Source: Streptomyces lavendofoliae
GTDB taxonomy: Bacteria > Actinomycetota > Actinomycetes > Streptomycetales > Streptomycetaceae
Assembly: GCF_014649735.1 (NCBI RefSeq)
Contig: NZ_BMTP01000002.1
Span: forward strand, 115,675-179,674
Length of the DNA: 64,000 nucleotides
Reading direction: 5' to 3'
A program made the position numbers and the translations under genes. The notes beneath the pieces were generated by a model. The model ran no database searches, had not been told where the DNA came from, and saw nothing but the letters and a program-made list of their open reading frames with translations. How positions within the stretch are numbered: the first letter of the stretch is position 1; each line of letters starts with the position of its first letter. Positions 24,284-32,840 of this stretch are shown here, one piece after another.

Positions 24284-26514
24284 GCGCGCCCGGCGGCCGG
24301 CGCCGCGCCGAACCGGCTCCCAGGGGCCGGGCGAGGGCCGCGCGGCCCGCCGCCGGCCGGCGGCGTCCCGTCCGCACGCCCACCGTGCTCCAGATGGAGG
24401 CCGTGGAGTGCGGAGCCGCCTGCCTCGCCATGGTCCTCGCCCACCACGGGCGGCACGTGCCGCTGGAGGAGCTGCGCATCGCGTGCGGGGTCTCCCGCGA
24501 CGGCTCCCGCGCCGACAACGTCCTGAAGGCCGCCCGGACCTATGGCCTGAACGCCAAGGGCATGCAGATGGAACCCGGGGCGCTCGACGGGGTGCCGGCC
24601 CCGGCCATCCTGTTCTGGGAGTTCAACCACTACGTCGTCTACGACGGGCCGGGGCGCCGCCCCGGCCGACGCGGTGTGTACGTCAACGACCCCGCCAAGG
24701 GCCGCCGCCTGGTCCCGCCGGAGGAGTTCGACACCAGCTTCACCGGTGTCGTCCTGGTCTTCGAGCCCGGCCCCGGCTTCCGCCCGGGCGGCCGCAGACC
24801 CGGATTCCTGAGCGCCGTGCCCGCCCGGCTGCGCGGCACGACGGGCACGCTGCTCGCGGCGCTGCTCGCCAGCCTCCTGCTCGTCGCGGTGGGCGCGGCG
24901 CTGCCCGCGCTGAGCCGTACGTACATCGACATGTTCCTGATCGGTGGCCAAACCTCGGTGCTGGGCCCGCTGTTCGCGGCGATGGCGGCCATGGTCGCCC
25001 TGACCGCCGTGCTGACCGGGGTGCAACAGGCGAACCTGCTGCGAGGCCGCATCATCGCCTCCACGCTCGGCAGCGCCCGCTTCCTGCGGCACCTGATGAG
25101 GCTGCCGGTCACGTTCTTCGCCCAGCGCAGCCCCGCCGACCTGGTGCAGCGGCTCCGGTCCAACGACGCGGTGGCGGAGACGCTGGCGAGGGACCTGGCC
25201 GCCGCCGGGGTCGACGGGGTCGTGGTGGTTCTCTACGCGCTGCTGCTGTGGACGTACGACCCCCAACTGACGCTGGTGGGCGTGCTGATGGCGCTGCTCA
25301 ACGTCGTCGCCATACGGACGGTCATCCGGTTGCGGTCGACGCACACCCAGAAGCTGCGGGCCGACAGCGCGCGGCTGGCCAACACCTCCTACACGGGCCT
25401 CCAGCTGATCGAGACCCTGAAGGCGACCGGTGGCGAGAACGGGTACTTCCGCCGCTGGGCCGGTCAGCACGCCACCACCCTGGAGGTGCAGCAACGCCTC
25501 GGCGTGCCCAGCGCCGCCCTGGCGGTCGTCGCCCCCGCCCTGGCCACCCTCAACAGCGCGCTCATCCTGTGGATCGGCGGTCTTCGGGCGGTGGAGGGGC
25601 ACCTCTCCGTCGGCCTGCTCGTCGCCTTCCAGGCCCTGGTCACACGCTTCACCGCGCCCCTCACCCGGCTGAGCGGGGTGGCCGGCCGCATCCAGGACTT
25701 CGCCGCCGACGTGGCCCGGCTGAAGGACGTCGAGAACTTCCCCGCGGACGCCCTCCACGCGCGCGTGGAGCCGGTCGCCGACACCCGCCGCCTCAAGGGC
25801 CACGTCGAGCTGGAGAACATCACCTTCGGCTACAGCCCGCTGGACGCTCCGCTGCTGAGCGGCTTCTCGCTGACCGTGCGCCCCGGCCGGCAGGTCGCGC
25901 TGGTCGGCGGCTCGGGCAGCGGCAAGTCGACCGTGTCCCGGCTGATCGCCGGGCTCTACACCCCGTGGGAGGGGACGGTCCGGATCGACGGCCGGCGCCT
26001 GGAGGACATCCCGCGCGGCGCGCTGGCCGCCTCCGTGTCCTTCGTCGACCAGGACGTGTTCCTCTTCGAGGGCACGGTGCGGGACAACGTCGCCCTGTGG
26101 GACCCCTCCGTACCGGACGACGCGGTCGTCGCCGCCCTCAGGGACGCCGCCGTGTACGACGACGTCGTCGCCCGCCGCCCCGGGGGCATCCACAGCCGCG
26201 TGGAACAGGACGGCCGCAACTTCTCGGGCGGGCAGCGCCAGCGCCTGGAGATCGCCCGCGCGCTGGTGCGGCGGCCGAGCGTCCTCGTGCTGGACGAGGT
26301 GACCAGCGCCCTGGACGCCCGCACCGAGCAGGTCGTCATGGACAACCTGCGGCGGCGCGGCTGCGCGTGCGTGGTGATCGCCCACCGGCTGTCCACGGTC
26401 CGCGACAGCGACGAGATCGTGGTGCTGGACCACGGCACGGTCGCCGAACGGGGCCGCCACGAGGACCTGCTCGCCGCCCGGGGGGCGTACGCCGAGCTGG
26501 TCGAGGAGCGCTGA
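24280..26514 (+). CDS. Peptidase C39-ABC exporter (leader peptidase, permease, ATPase)
   Basis: 744-residue exporter that cuts the GG leader and moves the peptide out. Residues 30-155 are a C39 cysteine protease: Cys44 in VECGAACLAMV, His117 in FNHYVVYDG, Asp137 in VNDPAKG. Six transmembrane helices follow (about 185-460), then the ATPase: Walker A GGSGSGKST (543-551), signature FSGGQRQRLEIARAL, Walker B VLVLDEVTSALD. I chose GTG 24280 because it overlaps the previous stop (GTGA); an ATG at 24268 is four codons longer. The first 30 residues are Arg/Ala-rich. It is the best candidate to process the precursor at 23159. Confidence 0.9.
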   Translation: MSAPGGRRRAEPAPRGRARAARPAAGRRRPVRTPTVLQMEAVECGAACLAMVLAHHGRHVPLEELRIACGVSRDGSRADNVLKAARTYGLNAKGMQMEPGALDGVPAPAILFWEFNHYVVYDGPGRRPGRRGVYVNDPAKGRRLVPPEEFDTSFTGVVLVFEPGPGFRPGGRRPGFLSAVPARLRGTTGTLLAALLASLLLVAVGAALPALSRTYIDMFLIGGQTSVLGPLFAAMAAMVALTAVLTGVQQANLLRGRIIASTLGSARFLRHLMRLPVTFFAQRSPADLVQRLRSNDAVAETLARDLAAAGVDGVVVVLYALLLWTYDPQLTLVGVLMALLNVVAIRTVIRLRSTHTQKLRADSARLANTSYTGLQLIETLKATGGENGYFRRWAGQHATTLEVQQRLGVPSAALAVVAPALATLNSALILWIGGLRAVEGHLSVGLLVAFQALVTRFTAPLTRLSGVAGRIQDFAADVARLKDVENFPADALHARVEPVADTRRLKGHVELENITFGYSPLDAPLLSGFSLTVRPGRQVALVGGSGSGKSTVSRLIAGLYTPWEGTVRIDGRRLEDIPRGALAASVSFVDQDVFLFEGTVRDNVALWDPSVPDDAVVAALRDAAVYDDVVARRPGGIHSRVEQDGRNFSGGQRQRLEIARALVRRPSVLVLDEVTSALDARTEQVVMDNLRRRGCACVVIAHRLSTVRDSDEIVVLDHGTVAERGRHEDLLAARGAYAELVEER

Positions 26515-26515
26515 C

Positions 26516-29470
26516 ATGTCCCCGCACCCGGAGTCCCCGCGTCCCGAGTCGGTACGCCCGGTGTCCCCGCGTCCCGAGTCCCCGCACCCGGAGTCCGGGC
26601 ACCCGGGGGTGGCCGCCGACCCGGTCATCCACGCCCTGGGCGAGCTGGGCCGGCCCGTCCCCCGTTCCGGTCCGCGGAACGTGCCGCTGGAAGGGCCGCA
26701 CGTGCTGTGGCTGGTCGTGGCGGGCGGGCTCGACCTGTTCGCCGTCGACGCCGCCGAGCAGGGCCACTGGCACTTCCTGGGCCGCCTGGAGGCGGGGAGC
26801 CTGCTCCTCGGCCCCGTCGAGGGACCGCGGCACACACTGGTCGGCCGCCCGACGCGGGACTGCGCGCTGCGCCGGATAGCGCTGCGCGAGCTGTCCGCCG
26901 GCCACGACCCGTACGGCGCGTACGGCGCCCATGACCCGTACGGCGTGTACGACCCGTACCGCACGTACGACGCGCACGGCACGCACGGCGCGGCGGCGCT
27001 CGTGGAGCACGCCGTCGCCCTGGGCACCGCCCGCAGCCTGGGCGTGCTGTTCGAGGCACCGCTCGACGACGGGCGAGCCAGGGGTGACGGGGCCCCGGCC
27101 GACGACGACATGCTGTGGATGCCGGTTCCGCCCGGCAGCGTCCGTCACGGCGCCGCGCACCCCGTGTACGGCGCGGAGGCGGCGGGCGACCTGCTCGTCG
27201 ACGCCGCCCTGTGGCAGCGGATGGTGGACCAGCAGTACCGGCTGCTGTCCGCCGTGGACCGCTGGATCGAGCGGCTGGAGCGGGCCCACGAGGACCGGGC
27301 GGCGGCCGGGATCAGGGCGGGTGAGGCGGTCCGTACGCGGGCCGACCAGGCGCTGCTGGCGTCCATCGGCCGGCCGGGGCGCACGGGCCGGAGGAACACC
27401 CGCGGGGCGTCCGACGACGCCACCTTCGCGGTGTGCCGGCACGTCGCCCGGGCGGCCGGGATCACCCTGGCCGAACCATCGGCGAGCGGTGTCACCGACG
27501 AGCGGACCGGCGCGGTGGAGCGCATCGCACTCGCCTCCCGGGTCCGCACCCGGTCGGTGCGGCTGGAGGGGCGCTGGTGGCGGACCGACTCCGGGCCCCT
27601 GGTGGGACACTGGGCGAAGTCCGGCGCCCCGGTGGCGCTGCTGTGGCGGCGTGGCCGGTACGAGGCGGTGAACCCGGCGTCGGGCCTGCGGCTGCGGATC
27701 GACGAGAGGAAGGCCGCCGAGCTGGAACCGCGGGCGGTGATGTTCTACCGGCCGCTGCCCGAGCGGCCGATGACACCGGCGCGGCTGCTGCGCTTCAGCC
27801 TGCGGGGCGCCGGGGGCGACGCCCGCAGGCTGGCCCTCGCCGGGCTGGTGACGGTGGGGCTGGGCGCGCTGGTGCCGGTCGCGACGGGGCGGATCCTCGG
27901 CGTGTACGTGCCGGCCGGGCGGACGGACCCGATCGCTCAGCTGGCGCTGGCCGTGATGGTGGCGGGCGTGGTGTCGGCCGCGTTCACGCTGATGCAGAAC
28001 CTGACGGTGCTGCGGATGGAGGGACGTGTCGAGAGCGTCCTCCAGCCTGCCGTGTGGGACCGGCTGCTGCGGCTGCCGACGAGGTTCTTCGCCGAGCGCT
28101 CCACCGGCGAGCTGGCGAGCGCCGCCATGGGGATCAGCGCGATCCGCCGCGTCCTGACCGGCATCGGCCCGGTGACCGTGCAGGCGACGACGGTCGGCGC
28201 GGTCAACGTGGTGCTGCTGCTCTGCCTCAGCGTCCCACTGGCCCTGACGGCGATGGCCATGCTGATGGTCGTCACGGTCGTGTTCCTGGTGCTCGGGCTG
28301 TGGCAGGTGCGCCGGCAGCGGCGGTTGGTCGAGCTGCACAACAAGCTCGACAACCAGGCGTTCCAGATCCTGCGGGGGCTGCCGAAACTGCGGGTCGCGG
28401 CGGCGGAGAGCTTCGCGTACGCCGCATGGGCGCGGCGGTTCGCCCGTTCGCGCGAGCTCCAGCGCGAGGCGGGCCGCATCCGCAACATCACCACCGTTCT
28501 GGACGCGGTGTACCTGCCGCTGTGTTCGCTCATCATGTTCATGCTGCTGGCGGGCCCGGCGCGCGGCAGCATGACCGCCGGCGGGTTCCTGACGTTCAGC
28601 ACCTCGGTGACGATGCTGCTGACCTCCGTCACGCAGGTCACCGGCGCCCTGGTCTCGGCCGCCGCGGCGCTGCCCCTGTACGAGCAGGTCAAGCCGGTCC
28701 TCCAGGAGGCGCCCGAGGTCCGCGGGTCGACCACCCCGCCCGGTGTCCTGTCGGGCGCCGTGGAGGCGCGCAACCTCTCCTTCCGCTACTCCGACGACGG
28801 GCCCCTGGTCCTCGACGACGTGTCACTCGACATCCGCCCGGGCGAGTTCGTGGCGGTGGTCGGCCCGAGCGGCTGCGGCAAGTCGACGCTGCTGCGCCTG
28901 CTCATCGGCTTCGACCGGCCGCTCTCGGGCAGCGTCCTGTACGACGGCCAGGACCTGACCGCCCTGGACCAGGCGGCGGTGCGGCGCCAGTGCGGTGTCG
29001 TCCTGCAGAACGCCCAGCCGCTGACCGGCTCCATCTTGGACTGCATCGGCGGAGCGGAGTCCTTCTCCCAGGAGGAGGTGTGGGCCGCCGCGGAGATGGC
29101 CGGCCTGGCGGAGGACATCAGGCGGATGCCTATGGGCCTGCACACGATGATCGCCGGCGGCGGGGCGGTCTCCGGCGGCCAGCGCCAGCGGCTGATGATC
29201 GCCCAGGCCCTGATCCGCCGGCCCCGGATCCTGTTCCTGGACGAGGCGACCAGCGCGCTGGACAACGAGACGCAGCGCGTCGTCATCGACTCCACGCGCC
29301 GCCTGGACGCCACCCGGCTGGTGATCGCCCACCGGTTGTCGACGGTCATGGACGCCGACCGGGTGATCGTCATGTCGGCCGGCCGCGTCGTCGAGCAAGG
29401 TCCGCCCGCCGCGCTCCTCGCCGACCCGGACGGTCACCTGTACGACCTGGTACGCCGCCAAATGCGCTGA
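26516..29470 (+). CDS. NHLP-type bacteriocin export ABC transporter, large permease/ATPase
   Basis: 984-residue ABC exporter, the usual second transporter of NHLP-type loci. It starts one base after the peptidase-ABC stop. Residues 1-33 are SPRPES/SPHPES repeats. Residues about 40-130 are a degenerate cyclic-nucleotide-binding-like jelly roll. Residues 131-158 are an unusual Tyr/Gly/His repeat (DPYGAYGAHDPYGVYDPYRT). A helical linker (about 220-420), six membrane helices (about 430-700) and the ATPase follow: Walker A GPSGCGKST (from residue 783), signature VSGGQRQRLMIAQAL, Walker B ILFLDEATSALD. It lacks a peptidase domain. Whether it pairs with the C39-ABC protein or exports another molecule is unknown. 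Confidence 0.88.
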   Translation: MSPHPESPRPESVRPVSPRPESPHPESGHPGVAADPVIHALGELGRPVPRSGPRNVPLEGPHVLWLVVAGGLDLFAVDAAEQGHWHFLGRLEAGSLLLGPVEGPRHTLVGRPTRDCALRRIALRELSAGHDPYGAYGAHDPYGVYDPYRTYDAHGTHGAAALVEHAVALGTARSLGVLFEAPLDDGRARGDGAPADDDMLWMPVPPGSVRHGAAHPVYGAEAAGDLLVDAALWQRMVDQQYRLLSAVDRWIERLERAHEDRAAAGIRAGEAVRTRADQALLASIGRPGRTGRRNTRGASDDATFAVCRHVARAAGITLAEPSASGVTDERTGAVERIALASRVRTRSVRLEGRWWRTDSGPLVGHWAKSGAPVALLWRRGRYEAVNPASGLRLRIDERKAAELEPRAVMFYRPLPERPMTPARLLRFSLRGAGGDARRLALAGLVTVGLGALVPVATGRILGVYVPAGRTDPIAQLALAVMVAGVVSAAFTLMQNLTVLRMEGRVESVLQPAVWDRLLRLPTRFFAERSTGELASAAMGISAIRRVLTGIGPVTVQATTVGAVNVVLLLCLSVPLALTAMAMLMVVTVVFLVLGLWQVRRQRRLVELHNKLDNQAFQILRGLPKLRVAAAESFAYAAWARRFARSRELQREAGRIRNITTVLDAVYLPLCSLIMFMLLAGPARGSMTAGGFLTFSTSVTMLLTSVTQVTGALVSAAAALPLYEQVKPVLQEAPEVRGSTTPPGVLSGAVEARNLSFRYSDDGPLVLDDVSLDIRPGEFVAVVGPSGCGKSTLLRLLIGFDRPLSGSVLYDGQDLTALDQAAVRRQCGVVLQNAQPLTGSILDCIGGAESFSQEEVWAAAEMAGLAEDIRRMPMGLHTMIAGGGAVSGGQRQRLMIAQALIRRPRILFLDEATSALDNETQRVVIDSTRRLDATRLVIAHRLSTVMDADRVIVMSAGRVVEQGPPAALLADPDGHLYDLVRRQMR

Positions 29471-29591
29471 CCGGGCACCCCTCGAAAGGGTGGGATCCGC
29501 CCCGAGGGGCGCGCCGGTCCCCGCGATCGCGGGAACCCCTCCCTGCGAACCCCGCCCGGACGGACCGGGCGGCGCGTCCACGGAGGAACAC

Positions 29592-29813
29592 ATGCTCAGG
29601 AAGGCCTTTGCCTGCACGGCTCTCGTCGCCGCTGCCCTGGCGCTCGGCACCGCCCCCGCCGCCGCTGACGGCTACGAGAACGACGACGCCCACGGCAAGT
29701 TCCACGCCGTCGAGTGGGACAAGGGCAAGTTCGCCGCCCTTGAGTCGGCCGGCGGCTCGAAGATCGCCGCCGGCGGCTGGAACAAGGGCGGGGCCATCGG
29801 CGCCGAGTGGTAG
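29592..29813 (+). CDS. Small Sec-secreted peptide
   Basis: 73-residue precursor with a classic signal peptide: LRK at the N-terminus, a hydrophobic core and an APAAA cleavage site after A25. The predicted mature peptide is 48 residues, has no Cys, and shows an internal echo: EWDKGKFAALESAGG and GGWNKGGAIGAEW. A GGAGGA site lies five bases before ATG 29592. It is 121 bp after the export locus in the same direction and is closed by an 18-bp hairpin, so it may be co-expressed. I do not recognise the family. An immunity role or a second secreted effector are possible; neither is shown. Confidence 0.7.
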   Translation: MLRKAFACTALVAAALALGTAPAAADGYENDDAHGKFHAVEWDKGKFAALESAGGSKIAAGGWNKGGAIGAEW

Positions 29814-29831
29814 CCGACCCGCTCGCCGAAC

Positions 29832-29873
29832 GGCGGCCGCCGGGACGACAGCGTCGTCGTCCCGGCGGCCGCC
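29832..29873 (+). terminator. Strong hairpin terminator of the export locus
   Basis: Perfect 18-bp stem (GGCGGCCGCCGGGACGAC and its complement) with a 6-base loop, 19 bases after the stop of the small secreted peptide. No U-tract. Confidence 0.75.
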
Positions 29874-29898
29874 GCCGTCCGTCGGCACCCGCCGCCGG

Positions 29899-29933
29899 GA
29901 AAAACAGAAAAACCCCAGATGAACTGGGGTTTT
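29899..29933 (-). terminator. Rho-independent terminator of tRNA-Leu
   Basis: Stem AAAACCCCAG / CTGGGGTTTT (29909-29918 and 29924-29933) with a 5-base loop; read on the minus strand it is followed by a T-rich run. It sits eight bases after the tRNA 3' end. Confidence 0.85.
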
Positions 29934-29941
29934 AACTGGTG

Positions 29942-30029
29942 TGGTGTCCGAGGGGGGACTTGAACCCCCACGCCCGATAAAGGGCACTAGCACCTCAAGC
30001 TAGCGCGTCTGCCATTCCGCCACCCGGAC
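29942..30029 (-). tRNA. tRNA-Leu (GAG anticodon)
   Basis: Class II tRNA of 88 nt with long variable arm. Acceptor GTCCGGG pairs with CTCGGAC (one G-U); anticodon stem CTAGC/GCTAG encloses loop TTGAGGT with anticodon GAG, reading CUC and CUU; T arm GGGGG-TTCAAGT-CCCCC. A73 is followed by an encoded CCA (29944-29942). The terminator lies just downstream. I see no integrated element at its 3' end. Confidence 0.95.
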
Positions 30030-30257
30030 AAGGTGTCCGCCGCTTCGCGGGGCGTTCCCCGCGGCGACATGGATAACTCTACCAGGGGTTCGAGGTGCCC
30101 TTCACCTGTATATCCCGTGGTCAGGAGGGTGGGCGGGGGCTCGCGGAGCCACTCCCGCACCGCGTACGCAGGGTTTCCGGCACCGTACTGACGGTGAGGG
30201 CCGCACGGACGGTCGGGGCCGCACACGGACGGATCGGAAGGCACTTCGCCGGCCGGA

Positions 30258-30288
30258 CGCGGGCCCGCCGCATCGAGGCGGGCCCGCG
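30258..30288 (-). terminator. Hairpin terminator of the Ebo-like operon
   Basis: Perfect 12-bp stem CGCGGGCCCGCC / GGCGGGCCCGCG with a 7-base loop, 33 bases after the stop of the last minus-strand gene (30322). Confidence 0.65.
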
Positions 30289-30321
30289 GCCGGCCGGCCG
30301 GACGTGGAGCGGTGCCTCGGC

Positions 30322-31407
30322 TCAGCAGTCCCTCTCGCGCAGTGAGTGGAGGTGCGCGCTCGCCTTGCGGGCGAAGGTGAGGGAGTCGACCGGGTTGTCG
30401 TGCTCCGCCTGCCAGTGGTGGTCGCGCCGACCGCCGTGGGTGCGGCCGACCGCCGACATGAAGCGCTGGTAGTCGATGTCCCCGTCCCCGACGTCCACCA
30501 TCCGGTAGCCGTCCCGGGCGGACTCGTCGCGTTCCCCGTCCTTGACGTGGAAGAGCGGGTACCGGTCGGGCTGCCTCAGGACGTACGCGAGGGGGTCGAA
30601 GGGCGCGGGCGTGCCGTCGGCGCGCCTGCCGAACCGGAACCGGCCGGCGTACGCCCAGTAGATGTCCATCTCCAGGTAGACGAGGTCGGGGTCGGTCTCG
30701 GCGAGGAGGACGTCGTAGAGGCGGACGTCGGGACGGTCGGTGGCGAAGGAGAACTCCTCGGCGTGGTTGTGCTGGTAGAACTTCATGCCGCGCTTCCTCG
30801 CCTCGGCGCCGTAGTGGTTGAACTCCTCGGCACAGCGCTTCCAGCCGTCCACGGTGGCGCCGTAGCGCCAGGGGCCGGAGGCGGTGCCGATGTGCTTCAG
30901 GCCGAGGGCCTGGGCGTCGTCGAGGACCCGGGTGAGGTTCTGGGCGAACGTGTAGGCGCCGGGGTCGGAGGAGTGGTAGCCGACGTGGCTGCCGATGGCG
31001 CGCAGGCCGTTGTCGCGGGTCAGCCGCTTGAGCTGGGCGAGGGTGAGGGGGCCGGCCGAGCCCTGGGAGTACCCGGCGTACTCGACCTCGTCGTAGCCGA
31101 AGCGCCGCAGCTCCTCGAAGACCCTGGCGAAGCCGAGGGTGGAGACCTTGTCGCGCAGGGAGTACAGCTGGATACCGAGCCGTCCGGGCGGCAGGACGGG
31201 GCGGCCTCGTCCGTGGCCGTGTCCAATATCCATGGCGTGCCCGGTGTTCGTGCCGGTCCCGGCGGCCGGGGCGGGGCCGGCTGCAGAGGCGGTTCCGGTG
31301 CCGCCGAGCAGGGCGGCGGCGGTGGCTCCGGCGGCGACGCCGAGCATGTCGCGCCTGCTGAGCCTGTGGACGAGTTCGGGGTCGGTGGTCCTGGGCGTGC
31401 GCGGCAT
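30322..31407 (-). CDS. Tat-exported sugar phosphate isomerase/epimerase-like TIM barrel
   Basis: 361-residue protein. The N-terminus carries a Tat signal (LSRRDMLGVAAGATAAALLGG, cleavage near ASAAG), followed by a His/Gly-rich linker and a xylose isomerase-like TIM barrel: LGIQLYSLRDKV, FGYDEVEYAGY, GSHVGYH, HNHAEEFSF, YLEMDIYWAYAG and FHVKDGER. The metal ligands Glu/Asp/His are in place. The export signal means it acts outside the membrane on a sugar-like compound. It is the last gene of the minus-strand cluster, 53 bp from the phosphodiesterase-like gene. Substrate unknown. Confidence 0.85.
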   Translation of the reverse strand: MPRTPRTTDPELVHRLSRRDMLGVAAGATAAALLGGTGTASAAGPAPAAGTGTNTGHAMDIGHGHGRGRPVLPPGRLGIQLYSLRDKVSTLGFARVFEELRRFGYDEVEYAGYSQGSAGPLTLAQLKRLTRDNGLRAIGSHVGYHSSDPGAYTFAQNLTRVLDDAQALGLKHIGTASGPWRYGATVDGWKRCAEEFNHYGAEARKRGMKFYQHNHAEEFSFATDRPDVRLYDVLLAETDPDLVYLEMDIYWAYAGRFRFGRRADGTPAPFDPLAYVLRQPDRYPLFHVKDGERDESARDGYRMVDVGDGDIDYQRFMSAVGRTHGGRRDHHWQAEHDNPVDSLTFARKASAHLHSLRERDC

Positions 31408-31460
31408 GTGGATAACTCCTCGTTGTCGGTGGCTTCTGCTTCACTGGAGGTCGCTGGGGA

Positions 31461-32840
31461 TCAGTGGAGACCGGCGAGCCGCAGCAGCAGGGACTTCACG
31501 TCGGTGGCCGCGACGCGGCCCGGCAGAGTGCGGGGGGTGGAGCACACGATGAGCGGACCTTCGTCGTCGCTCGTGGGGAGGCGGCCGTGGCTGCCGCGGA
31601 CAGGTGAGGGGTCGAGGGGCACGACCGCCATGCGATAGCGCATGCCGAGCTTCTTGCGGGCCAGCGCCGTGGCCGCCTTGACGCGGACGTAGGGGTCATG
31701 GGGGTCCATGAACAGCTCGGCGGGGTCGTAGCCGGGCTTGCGGTGGATCTCGACGAGCTGCGCGAAGTCGGGCGCGCGGGCGTCGTCGAGCCAGTAGTAG
31801 TACGTGAACCAGGCGTCCGGTTCGGCGAGGGCGACCAGCTCGCCCGAGCGGGGGTGGTCCAGGCCGTGGGCCTTCTTCCCCTCGTCGTCGAGGAGCGTCT
31901 CGATGCCGGGCAGGCCGGCGAGGGCTTCGCGGGCGGCGGCCAGGTTCTCCGGGTGTCGTACGTAGACGTGGGCGATCTGGTGGTCGGCGACGGCGAAGGC
32001 GCGGGAGGCCATGGGGTCGAGGTACTCCATGCCGTCCTGGGTGTGGACCTCCAGCAGGCCGGCGCGGCGCAGCGCGCGGTTGATGTCGACGGGCCGGTTC
32101 ACGCGCGTGATGCCGTACTCGGACAGCGCGACGACGGTGCGGCCCTCGGCCTCGGCGTCGTCGAGGAGGGGGGCGATGACGGAGTCGAGCTCGGCGGCGG
32201 CCCGGTGGGAGCGGGGGTCGTCCGGGCCGTAGCGCTGGAGGTCGTAGTCGAGGTGCGGGAGGTAGCTCAGGGCGAGGTCGGGGGTGCGGGTGTGGAGGAC
32301 GTGGCGGGTGGCGTCGGTGATCCACCGGCTGGACACGATGCCGGCGCCGGGTCCCCAGAAGTGGAACAGGGGGAAGGTGCCGCAGGTCGCGGTGAGTTCG
32401 TCGTGCAGGGCCGGGGGCCGGGTGTAGCAGTCCGGTTCCTTGCGGCCGTCGGCGTAGTAGACGGGGCGGGGGGTGACGGTGATGTCGGTGTCGGCGCCCA
32501 TGGCGTACCACCAGCAGATGTTGGCGACGGTGTAGCCGGGGTGGGCGCGGCGGGCGGCGTCCCAGAGTCTGTCGCCGGTGACGAGTCCGTTGTGCTGGCG
32601 CCACAGCAGGACGTCGCCGAGCTCGCGGAAGTACCAGCCGTTGCCGACGATGCCGTGCTCGGCGGGGAGGGTGCCGGTGAGGAAGGTGGACTGGGCGGCG
32701 CAGGTGACGGCGGGCAGGACGGTGCCGAGCGGGGCCCGGGAGCCGGTCGCGGCGAGCCGTTCGAGGCGGGGCATGTGGCGCAGGAGCCGGGGGGTGAGGC
32801 CGACGACGTCCAGCACCAGGAGGGGGGTGGGCCGGTTCAT
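31461..32840 (-). CDS. Alkaline phosphatase/nucleotide pyrophosphatase-like protein (EboF-like)
   Basis: 459-residue protein of the type I phosphodiesterase/nucleotide pyrophosphatase superfamily: VLDVVGLTPRLL with the first metal Asp, the nucleophile Thr region PAVTCAAQSTFLTGTLPAEHGIVGNGW, HLDYDLQRYGP, and ADHQIAHVYVRHPE. No signal peptide is seen, so it is cytosolic by sequence. ATG 32840 overlaps the stop of the EboE-like gene by four bases. Enzymes of this type are common in Ebo clusters, where they may hydrolyse a phosphoester of the trafficked metabolite. Confidence 0.85.
   Translation of the reverse strand: MNRPTPLLVLDVVGLTPRLLRHMPRLERLAATGSRAPLGTVLPAVTCAAQSTFLTGTLPAEHGIVGNGWYFRELGDVLLWRQHNGLVTGDRLWDAARRAHPGYTVANICWWYAMGADTDITVTPRPVYYADGRKEPDCYTRPPALHDELTATCGTFPLFHFWGPGAGIVSSRWITDATRHVLHTRTPDLALSYLPHLDYDLQRYGPDDPRSHRAAAELDSVIAPLLDDAEAEGRTVVALSEYGITRVNRPVDINRALRRAGLLEVHTQDGMEYLDPMASRAFAVADHQIAHVYVRHPENLAAAREALAGLPGIETLLDDEGKKAHGLDHPRSGELVALAEPDAWFTYYYWLDDARAPDFAQLVEIHRKPGYDPAELFMDPHDPYVRVKAATALARKKLGMRYRMAVVPLDPSPVRGSHGRLPTSDDEGPLIVCSTPRTLPGRVAATDVKSLLLRLAGLH

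Noticed and set aside
29942..30029. tRNA-Leu as an integration site
   Set aside because: No repeat of the tRNA 3' end, no integrase or excisionase gene nearby; flanking genes are ordinary chromosomal ones.
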